A stretch of 64,000 bases of DNA from Mycobacterium sp. E2479 (GTDB taxonomy: Bacteria > Actinomycetota > Actinomycetes > Mycobacteriales > Mycobacteriaceae). Position numbers and translations under genes: made by a program. Each line of letters opens with the position of its first letter. The first letter of the stretch is position 1. Below the pieces are notes generated by a model. That model was not told the DNA's origin. It saw only the letters and a program-made list of their open reading frames with translations, and ran no database searches. Below are positions 57,385 to 64,000 of this stretch, in pieces. Where the stretch lies: assembly GCF_001667925.1 (NCBI RefSeq), contig NZ_LZJR01000154.1, forward strand, positions 62,001-126,000. The letters run 5' to 3'.

Positions 57385-60300
57385 ATGGCGAACAAAACCG
57401 CTGCTCATTCCGCCACTCGCGGGAATCAGACCGGCGCTCACGCGATGCCCGGGGATACCGGAGCGGTCGCTAAATTCGACTCGGTCATGCACCTGCTCGG
57501 TGGACGACGCCTCGGCGCGAGACGGCCGGCGGTTCCGCTCACTCGACGTCGACAACCCTCACCGACGGCGGTGTTGCTGGTCGCGGCGTTCGGTGCCTTC
57601 CTCGCGTTCCTTGACTCAACGGTCGTCAACATCGCCTTCCCAGCCATCCAGCGGTACTTCCACAGCACCGATATCAGCAGCCTGTCGTGGATACTCAACG
57701 CCTACAACATCGCCTTCGCCGCGTTCCTGGTGGCGGGTGGCAGGCTTGCCGACTTGCTCGGTCGCAAGCGGATGTTCATCTACGGCGTGGTGTTGTTCAC
57801 CGTCGCGTCCGTCTTGTGCGCCGCCGCCGACACCGTCGGCCAGCTCGTCGCATTCCGGGTACTGCAAGGCATGGGCGCCGCGGTCCTGGTGCCGGCGTCG
57901 CTGGCGCTAGTCGTCGAGAGTTTCGACGAGGCGCGCCGCGCGCACGGTGTCGGCTTATGGGGCGCGGCAGCCGCCATCGCGTCCGGTCTGGGGCCGCCGA
58001 TCGGCGGCGCTCTGGTGGAGGCGTCGAGTTGGCGCTGGGTCTTTTTGGTCAACCTGCCGCTGGGCGTTGTAGCTGTGGCGGTGGCCCGGCGGCGACTGGT
58101 CGAGAGCCGCGCTTCGGGTCGCCGTCGCGTGCCCGACTTACGGGGGGCGGTGTTGCTCGCCGTCGGGCTCGGTTGCTTGACCCTCGGTTTGGTCAAGGGT
58201 CCGGACTGGGGCTGGGTCAGCCTGGCAACCGTCGGGTCATTCCTAGCCGCGGTGGTCGCGATGCTTGGGTTCGTGATGAGTTCGCGGAGTCATCCGACGC
58301 CGCTGATCGAGCCTGCTTTTCTGCGCATCCGGTCTTTCACGGCCGGCAACGCCCTGACGCTGATCGCCAGCGCCGGTTTCTACGCGTACCTGCTGACCCA
58401 CGTGTTGTTCCTCAACTACGTGTGGGGTTACAACTTGTTGCGCGCGGGCCTGGCGGTGGCGCCGGCCGCGTTCGTCGCCGCTATCGTCGCCGCGGTACTC
58501 GGTCGCGTCGCCGACCGGCACGGTTACCGCCTCATCATCGTCGCGGGCGCGTTGATGTGGACGGGCAGCCTCCTGTGGTACATCGGACGCGTCGGGTCCA
58601 AACCCGATTTCCTCGGGCAGTGGCTGCCCGGTCAAATACTGCAGGGCATCGGGGTCGGGGCCACGCTGCCGATGCTCGGCAGCGCCGCCCTGGCTGGGCT
58701 GGCAGCGGGCGGCAGCTATGCCACCGCTTCGGCGGTGGTCAGCAGCACGCGCCAACTCGGCGCCGTGGTCGGCATCGCGTTGTTGGTCATTGTCGTCGGA
58801 ACGCCGGCTCACGGTGCCACCGAAGCGACGTTGCGACGCGGTTGGGTGCTGGCCGCGGTCTGCTTTGCGATCGTCGCTATCGGCGGGGTGCTACTTGGCC
58901 GTACTCGCCACCTCGCCGCGGTGGCCGACGCATCACAGCTTCCGCCGCAAGTCGATTCGCCGAAGTCGCCCTGGGCGCCCGGGCTGGTGTCCCTACCCGA
59001 GGTGCGGTCGGCCTCCGATGGTGAGATCGATCCGCTCGGCGGTCTCCCGCTGTTTGCGGGGCTGGATCCGGTCAGCCTGGCAGAGCTGCGAGACCACGCG
59101 GATCAGATCGACTTGGAGGCGGGGTCGTACCTGTTTCATGCTGGCGACGCGTCCGATTCTTTGTACGTTGTACGGAATGGTCGCCTACAAGTGCTCCAGA
59201 ATGACGTCGTACTAACGGAATTGGGCCGCGGGGAGGTCGTCGGAGAGCTCGGATTGCTGATCGATGCGCCCCGTTCCGCATCCATTCGGGCAGTGCGTGA
59301 CTCGACGCTCGTGCGGCTGACAAAGACCCAATTCGACAAGATTGCAAACTCAGGAGTCCTCGAGGCTTTGGTCCGGGTCTTGGCGACCCGGCTACACCAG
59401 GCCCCGCCCCCGGCATTTCCCCGTGCCCCGGCGCCTGAGGCGGTGGTGGGGGTCATCGGCCTCGATGAACACGCACCTGTAGCGATGGTGGCCACCGAAC
59501 TGGTCACCGCGCTATCGGGGCGGTTGCAGGTGGCCGATCCCGGCCGGGTCGATCGCGATGGGTTGGAGCGCGCCGAACGGATCGCGGACAAGGTGGTGTT
59601 GCGCGCGGCGGCCGATGAGGCGGAATGGCGCGACTTCTGCCTGCGGTCGGCCGACCGGATAGTTCTGGTCACCGCTGATCCGGCACCGCCGTCGGCGCCG
59701 CTGCCGGCACGAGCGGCGGGCGCCGACCTAGTCCTCGCAGGAGCGCCCGCCAGCCGCGAACATCGGCGCCTGTGGGAGGAGTTGATAGCGCCTCGCTCGG
59801 TGCATGCCGTCGGCTCCGACGCCGCTGCCGATCTGCGCCCGCTCGCCGCCCGCATCGCGGGCCGCTCGTTGGGGTTGGTCCTCAGCGGTGGCGCGGCCCG
59901 GGCGTTTGCGCACCTTGGAGTGCTGGACGAGCTGGAGGCCGCAGGGGTCGTGGTCGATCGTTACGCCGGGACCAGTATGGGGGCAATCATCGCGGCGCTC
60001 GCGGCCACCGGTAAGGATGCAGCGGCCGTGGACGCCAATATCTACGAGTACTTCATTCGCAGCAACCCGACCAGCGACTACACGTTACCGAGCAAGGGAC
60101 TGATTCGGGGGCGGCGTACCTTGGGCGCTCTCGACAGTGTCTTCGGGGGACAGCTAGTCGAGGAATTGCCGAAGGAATTCCGCTGTGTCAGCGTCGATCT
60201 GCTGGCGCGCCGGGCCGTCGTGCATCGACGAGGTCCGCTCGCCGATGTCGTCGGTTGTTCCCTGCGGGTGCCAGGTTTGTACGCACCGGTCGTCTACGAC

Positions 60301-60675
60301 GGAGTGCTACACGTCGATGGCGGTGTGCTGGACAACCTCCCGGTAACGACGCTGGCGCGCCACGAGGGCCCACTGCTCGCGGTGAGCATAGGCACCGGTC
60401 AGCAGGCAACCCCCGCGGTCGCCACGAATCTGGCGCACTCACCGCGGGTGCCGAATGTCGTCGACACCCTCATGCGCACTATGACCATCGGCAGCGCGAT
60501 GTCGACGTCCACGATGCTCGAGCAAGCCGATCTGGCGATCCACCCCGACACCAGCAGCATCGGCTTCCTCGAATGGCACCAGATTGACCGCGCCCGCGAG
60601 GCCGGCCGAATCGCGACCCGTGAAGCCCTGCCCCGCATCATGGAGGTCGCGCAGGGTGGATCTGCGCATGGCTGA
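57385..60675 (+). CDS. MFS transporter / cNMP-binding / patatin-type phospholipase fusion
   Basis: A 1,096-residue membrane protein like Rv3239c and Rv3728. Residues 60-510 are a DHA2-type MFS transporter (FLDSTVVNIAFPAI; motif A GGRLADLLGRKR near 118). A cyclic-nucleotide-binding domain lies at about 550-660 (GELGLLIDAPRSASIRA). After a linker domain, a patatin lipase holds the oxyanion loop LSGGAARAF (about 833), the nucleophile Ser in GTSMG (about 863) and the catalytic Asp in DGG (about 979). All catalytic residues are intact. It probably hydrolyses lysophospholipid, with transport and cNMP control. ATG 57385 used; ATG 57445 possible. Confidence 0.93.
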   Translation: MANKTAAHSATRGNQTGAHAMPGDTGAVAKFDSVMHLLGGRRLGARRPAVPLTRRRQPSPTAVLLVAAFGAFLAFLDSTVVNIAFPAIQRYFHSTDISSLSWILNAYNIAFAAFLVAGGRLADLLGRKRMFIYGVVLFTVASVLCAAADTVGQLVAFRVLQGMGAAVLVPASLALVVESFDEARRAHGVGLWGAAAAIASGLGPPIGGALVEASSWRWVFLVNLPLGVVAVAVARRRLVESRASGRRRVPDLRGAVLLAVGLGCLTLGLVKGPDWGWVSLATVGSFLAAVVAMLGFVMSSRSHPTPLIEPAFLRIRSFTAGNALTLIASAGFYAYLLTHVLFLNYVWGYNLLRAGLAVAPAAFVAAIVAAVLGRVADRHGYRLIIVAGALMWTGSLLWYIGRVGSKPDFLGQWLPGQILQGIGVGATLPMLGSAALAGLAAGGSYATASAVVSSTRQLGAVVGIALLVIVVGTPAHGATEATLRRGWVLAAVCFAIVAIGGVLLGRTRHLAAVADASQLPPQVDSPKSPWAPGLVSLPEVRSASDGEIDPLGGLPLFAGLDPVSLAELRDHADQIDLEAGSYLFHAGDASDSLYVVRNGRLQVLQNDVVLTELGRGEVVGELGLLIDAPRSASIRAVRDSTLVRLTKTQFDKIANSGVLEALVRVLATRLHQAPPPAFPRAPAPEAVVGVIGLDEHAPVAMVATELVTALSGRLQVADPGRVDRDGLERAERIADKVVLRAAADEAEWRDFCLRSADRIVLVTADPAPPSAPLPARAAGADLVLAGAPASREHRRLWEELIAPRSVHAVGSDAAADLRPLAARIAGRSLGLVLSGGAARAFAHLGVLDELEAAGVVVDRYAGTSMGAIIAALAATGKDAAAVDANIYEYFIRSNPTSDYTLPSKGLIRGRRTLGALDSVFGGQLVEELPKEFRCVSVDLLARRAVVHRRGPLADVVGCSLRVPGLYAPVVYDGVLHVDGGVLDNLPVTTLARHEGPLLAVSIGTGQQATPAVATNLAHSPRVPNVVDTLMRTMTIGSAMSTSTMLEQADLAIHPDTSSIGFLEWHQIDRAREAGRIATREALPRIMEVAQGGSAHG

Positions 60676-61549
60676 TGTCGCGGTAATGACCGACAGCACC
60701 TGCGCGTTGCCGCGTGCGCTCGTCGAAAGCCAAGGAATCACGGTGGTTTCGCTGTACTACGAGGTCGGCGGTGGCCCGCTGCGCGAGTCGGACTTCGACG
60801 GTGATTTCGGACGGTTCTACGCGGATTTAGACGCGTCGAAAAGCGTTGCGAAGACGTCACCGCCTACCGTCGAGGATTTCGTCACTGTCTGTGACCGGCT
60901 GTTGGAGCAGCACAGCGCAGTCGTCGCGGTCCTGATCTCATCGGGCCTGTCCGAGACCTGCTCGATGATCCGGCAGGCAGCTGCACGGCTGGAGTCCGAG
61001 GGCCGCGGTGGCGAGCGGGTGGTGGTGATCGACTCTGCCGGTGCGGCCGGCCAGTTGGGGCTTCAGGTGCTCGCTGCCGCGCGGGCGGCCGCCGCTGGGG
61101 AAGACGCGGCGGGGGTGGTTGCGGCGACGCGCCGGGCACGTCAGGAAGTCAGACAGTGGGTCGTTCTCGACACGCTTGAATATCTGCGTCGCGGCGGCCG
61201 GATCGGCGGCGCCGCCGCATGGCTCGGATCGGCGCTCGACCTCAAGCCCATCTTGGTGGTCGAATCACAGTTCCGGGCCGTCGAACGCGTGCGCACGCGC
61301 AGGCGAGCTGTCGAGCGATTGGTCGAGTTGATGCAACAGCGGCGCGCGGTCGGCGCCGATCGGTGGTTCGTCCAGCACGCCGATGCGCGCGAGGACGCGA
61401 AGCGGTTGGCCGAGCGCCTCGCTGAGACGTTCGGCACCGAGCCAGAGTTCATCTCGGAGCTCAGCCCGGTGCTCGCGACACACACCGGTCCGGGGACGTT
61501 GGTTGCCGGAGGCCTTGCCGGAGCGGCATTGGAGGGTGCGTATGCCTGA
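60668..61549 (+). CDS. DegV/FakB-family fatty-acid-binding protein, copy 1
   Basis: A 293-residue DegV protein. Signature DSTCALPRALVESQGITVVSLYY, then KTSPPTVEDF and LISSGLSETCSM, which line the fatty-acid head-group pocket in FakB; LEYLRRGGRIGG with the conserved Arg; and THTGPGTLVAGG with the conserved His. FakB proteins carry fatty acid to the FakA kinase. It overlaps the MFS/patatin stop by 8 bases and copy 2 by 8 bases, so the genes are coupled. Confidence 0.92.
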   Translation: MADVAVMTDSTCALPRALVESQGITVVSLYYEVGGGPLRESDFDGDFGRFYADLDASKSVAKTSPPTVEDFVTVCDRLLEQHSAVVAVLISSGLSETCSMIRQAAARLESEGRGGERVVVIDSAGAAGQLGLQVLAAARAAAAGEDAAGVVAATRRARQEVRQWVVLDTLEYLRRGGRIGGAAAWLGSALDLKPILVVESQFRAVERVRTRRRAVERLVELMQQRRAVGADRWFVQHADAREDAKRLAERLAETFGTEPEFISELSPVLATHTGPGTLVAGGLAGAALEGAYA

Positions 61550-62432
61550 CGTCGCGGTGGTGACCGACAGCACCTGCGCGTTGCCGCGGGCGCTCGTCGA
61601 CAGCATGGGCATCACGGTGGTGTCGCTGTACTACGACATCACCGGTGCCGCCTCGCCCACCGGCGGTCATGAGCTACCCGGGCGCGGGGAGCGTGAGTGG
61701 GACTTCGACGGTGATTGGGCACGTTTTTTTGCCGAACTGGACGGGTCGAAGTCCGTTGCGACGACCGGGCCTCCCAAGCTCGAAGATTTCGTTGCGGCCT
61801 ATGAACGCCTGCTGCAGCAGCACAGCGCCGTGGTCGCGGTCATGCTTGGCTCAAACCTATCGCCGACGTGTGAGTTCGCACGGGAGGCGGCGGCGGGGGT
61901 GGACCCCGAGCGGATAGTGGTCATCGATTCGGCCGGCGTGGCCGGCCACCTGGGTTGTCAGGCGCTGGCTGCGGCGCGTGCCGCCGCGGCGGGAGCCGAC
62001 CTGCAGGGCGTGACCGAGCAGGTCCGCCGGGCTCGCCAGGAGATCAGGCAATGGGTCCTCGTCGACACCCTTGAATACCTGAGGCGCGGCGGCCGGGTAG
62101 GTACCGCGGCCGCATGGATCGGATCGGCGCTGGACCTAAAGCCGATATTGATGGTCGAATCGGAGATGAAGGCCGTCGAACGAGTGCGCACGTTCAAGCG
62201 CGGCGTCGAACGCCTGGTTGAGCTGATGCGGCAGCGCCGGGCGGTCGGCGCCGATCGATGGTTCGTCCAGCACGCCCATGCGCACGAGGAGGCGCAGCGA
62301 TTGGCCGAGCGTCTCGTCGGGCTGTTGGGCACCGAGCCGGAGTTCGTTTCTGCGGTCGGACCGGTTCTGGCAACTCATACCGGCCCCGGGATGTTGACCG
62401 TGGGTGGTCTTCCCAGTGCGGCGTTGGGTTAG
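61542..62432 (+). CDS. DegV/FakB-family fatty-acid-binding protein, copy 2 (diverged pocket)
   Basis: A 296-residue DegV protein closest to copy 1; whole nucleotide segments near the starts and near 62250 are almost identical, pointing to recent tandem duplication. It differs in the pocket: TTGPPKLEDF for the TSPP motif, LGSNLSPTCEF for SSGLSETC, and a short insertion (GAASPTGGHELPGRGERE) before the DFDGD segment. The Arg (RRGGRVGT) and His (THTGPG) are kept, so a different lipid may be bound. Confidence 0.9.
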   Translation: MPDVAVVTDSTCALPRALVDSMGITVVSLYYDITGAASPTGGHELPGRGEREWDFDGDWARFFAELDGSKSVATTGPPKLEDFVAAYERLLQQHSAVVAVMLGSNLSPTCEFAREAAAGVDPERIVVIDSAGVAGHLGCQALAAARAAAAGADLQGVTEQVRRARQEIRQWVLVDTLEYLRRGGRVGTAAAWIGSALDLKPILMVESEMKAVERVRTFKRGVERLVELMRQRRAVGADRWFVQHAHAHEEAQRLAERLVGLLGTEPEFVSAVGPVLATHTGPGMLTVGGLPSAALG

Positions 62433-62588
62433 CGAACCTCTCGGCCGCTGATCCCGGCTGAGTGCCAAGTTATTTGACGAAAGTCAGCAGACTGGCCCCG
62501 GCATTGGATCTGCGGCAGTACGCTTGCTGCGGTTAAAGGTCGTGGCCGGACATGTTCACGGTGTTCGGGAACCGACTGGAGTGCGCGC

Positions 62589-63452
62589 ATGGCCGACGTC
62601 GCGGTGGTTACCGACAGCACTGGCTACCTGCCGCCCGCGCTCGTCGACAAGCTCGGTATCACGGTAGTGCCGCAGTACTACGACACCGGCGACGGACTGC
62701 GGCGCGAGTCGGAGTTCGACGGCGATTTCGGACGCTTCTATGCGGAACTGGACGCGTCGAAGAACATCGCGAAAACATCGGCGCCTGCGGTCGAGGATTT
62801 TCTCGCGATCTTCGACCGGCTGCTGCAGCAGCACGCCGCCGTGGTTTCGGTGCTGATCTCCTCTGGCGTTTCCGAGACGTGTTCGATGGCTCGACAGGCA
62901 GCCGCAAAACTGGAGGGCCAGGGCGGCGAACATGTGGTCGTGATCGACTCGGCCGGCTTCGGCGGACACCTTGGCCTCCAGGCGCTGGTGGCAGCGCGAG
63001 CCGCCGCCGGGGGAGCCGACTCGGAAGGTGTTGTCGAGCGCATACGCCAAGCCCGCAAGGAAGTCAAAGGCTGGGGCCTGGTGGACCGGCTCGACTACCT
63101 CCGCCGCAGCAACCGGGTGGGCACCGTAGCCGCGTGGGTCGGATCCGCGCTCGACCTCAAACCGATCCTGACGATCGAATCGGAGCTCAAGGCCCTCGAG
63201 CGCGTGCGCACCTACCGGCGAGGTGTAGAGCGGCTGATCGAATTGATGGTTCAGCGGCGCGCTGCGGGGGCCGACCGGTGGTTCGTCCAGCACGCATTTG
63301 CGCGCGAGGAGGCAAACCGGCTGGCCGAGCGTCTCGGCGAACTGTTGGGCACCGAACCGGAGTTCATCTCCGAGATCGGACCCGTTGTTGCAACGCACGT
63401 CGGTCCGGGGACGTTGTTGGTGGGCGGACTACCGGGCGCGGCGCTGAGGTAA
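62589..63452 (+). CDS. DegV/FakB-family fatty-acid-binding protein, copy 3
   Basis: A 287-residue DegV protein. Compared with copy 1: DSTGYLPPALVDKLGITVVPQYY, KTSAPAVEDF, LISSGVSETCSM, and a diverged LDYLRRSNRVGT lacking the usual GG; the His motif THVGPGTLLVGG is intact. A 156-bp gap separates it from copy 2; it has no gene, and a TTGACG at 62474-62479 without a clear -10 was noted. Its stop lies three bases before the kinase-like gene. Confidence 0.92.
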   Translation: MADVAVVTDSTGYLPPALVDKLGITVVPQYYDTGDGLRRESEFDGDFGRFYAELDASKNIAKTSAPAVEDFLAIFDRLLQQHAAVVSVLISSGVSETCSMARQAAAKLEGQGGEHVVVIDSAGFGGHLGLQALVAARAAAGGADSEGVVERIRQARKEVKGWGLVDRLDYLRRSNRVGTVAAWVGSALDLKPILTIESELKALERVRTYRRGVERLIELMVQRRAAGADRWFVQHAFAREEANRLAERLGELLGTEPEFISEIGPVVATHVGPGTLLVGGLPGAALR

Positions 63453-63455
63453 CCG

Positions 63456-64000
63456 ATGAGTGCGCCCGCAAACGTGCAGTGCGGCAGGTGTGGGGCTGGG
63501 AACCGGCCTCAGGCCAAGTTCTGCGGCGAATGTGGCGGCCCGCTTGCGGTCGACATCGCATGCCCGGGATGCGGTGCCCGTAATCCGGGTTCCCAGCGCT
63601 TCTGTGACGAGTGCGGCACCGCGCTGAGCGGGCGGTCCGCGCCGGCGCAGCCCGCCGGCCCGCCGGTCCCTAAAACGCTTGCCGACGGCCGTTACAAGCT
63701 CGGCCACCTGCTCGGCGAAGGTGCCGGCAAGCGGGTGTACCTCGCCATTGACACCCGACTACAACGCGAGGTCGCCGCCGCCGTATTCAAGGCCGGCGGC
63801 TCGGATGAGACCGCCATGCGCCGCGCGCGCCGGGAAGCGGAGGCGATGGCGAAGCTTGGCGAACACCCCAACATCGTCAACGTCTACGACTTCGGCGAGG
63901 AGCAGGGACAGCTATACCTCATCAGCCAATACATGTCCGGCGGTGACCTCTACGGCCTGCTCTCAGACGCAACGGATCATCGGCTCGCCGTCGAAGAGGT
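63456..64000 (+). CDS. Double zinc-ribbon / Ser-Thr kinase-like protein (3' end outside window)
   Basis: At least 181 residues, cut by the window end. Residues 9-53 hold two zinc ribbons with four CxxC knuckles (Cys 9/12, 23/26, 36/39, 50/53). A Pro/Ala linker leads to a kinase-type N-lobe: glycine loop LGEGAGKRVYLA (86-97), helix-C Glu127 in RREAEAM, and HPNIVNVYDFGEEQGQLYLISQYMSGGDL. At the VAIK position Lys is Ala109, with Lys112 three residues on. The catalytic loop is not in view; activity and C-terminal domains are unknown. Three bases after copy 3 of degV. Confidence 0.85.
   Translation, partial: MSAPANVQCGRCGAGNRPQAKFCGECGGPLAVDIACPGCGARNPGSQRFCDECGTALSGRSAPAQPAGPPVPKTLADGRYKLGHLLGEGAGKRVYLAIDTRLQREVAAAVFKAGGSDETAMRRARREAEAMAKLGEHPNIVNVYDFGEEQGQLYLISQYMSGGDLYGLLSDATDHRLAVEE

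Overview
The window is chromosomal DNA of a slow-growing Mycobacterium that is not M. tuberculosis. It is GC-rich, carries one rrs-rrl-rrf operon directly behind murA, and has a 16S rRNA with the long helix 18 typical of slow growers. Most gene order from position 13,100 to 57,200 matches the M. tuberculosis argS to glgP segment (Rv1292-Rv1328, recalled from memory, not searched). The 16S helix 10 region (about 37,190-37,230) differs from M. tuberculosis and resembles the MAC/malmoense/bohemicum type; the species cannot be fixed from this alone.

Layout. (1) 1-12,900 is mixed: beta-carbonic anhydrase, sulfate activation (cysD, cysNC) with an Rrf2 regulator, small VOC/LLM/NUDIX/SnoaL-like enzymes, a K+ channel with an extra N-terminal RCK-like domain, a frameshifted sensor-domain gene, two secreted proteins, a Ddn-like protein and a lower-GC islet of two small coupled ORFs beside tRNA-Arg(CCG). 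(2) 13,100-26,030 is a biosynthesis and translation run: argS-lysA-hom-thrC-thrB, rho, rpmE, prfA-prmC-tsaC-wecA. (3) 26,250-34,700 is the F1Fo ATP synthase operon atpI-B-E-F-H-A-G-D-C plus a DUF2550 gene. (4) 34,750-42,190 holds pduO, murA and the rRNA operon with two promoters, a processing stem and a strong terminator. (5) 42,200-57,200 carries DNA repair (alkA-ogt, nucS), a class III cyclase, methylmalonyl-CoA epimerase, fadA4, a thioredoxin-like/TPR protein and alpha-glucan metabolism (glgE-glgB, glgP). (6) 57,385-64,000 is the most unusual part: an MFS/cNMP-binding/patatin fusion, three tandem DegV (FakB-like fatty-acid-binding) genes and the start of a zinc-ribbon/kinase-like gene, packed with overlaps.

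Gene cooperation. cysD/cysNC make APS/PAPS for cysteine and sulfolipids. lysA-hom-thrC-thrB divide the aspartate pathway between lysine and threonine. prfA and prmC are release factor and its modifier. glgE and glgB build alpha-glucan that glgP degrades. alkA and ogt are translationally coupled. In the last cluster a membrane lipid hydrolase, three putative fatty-acid carriers and a signalling-type protein could form one lipid-sensing pathway; that is inference.

No IS element, prophage, CRISPR array or resistance cassette was seen. Positions at resistance sites in rrs, rrl and atpE look wild type; MurA carries the Asp that gives natural fosfomycin resistance.
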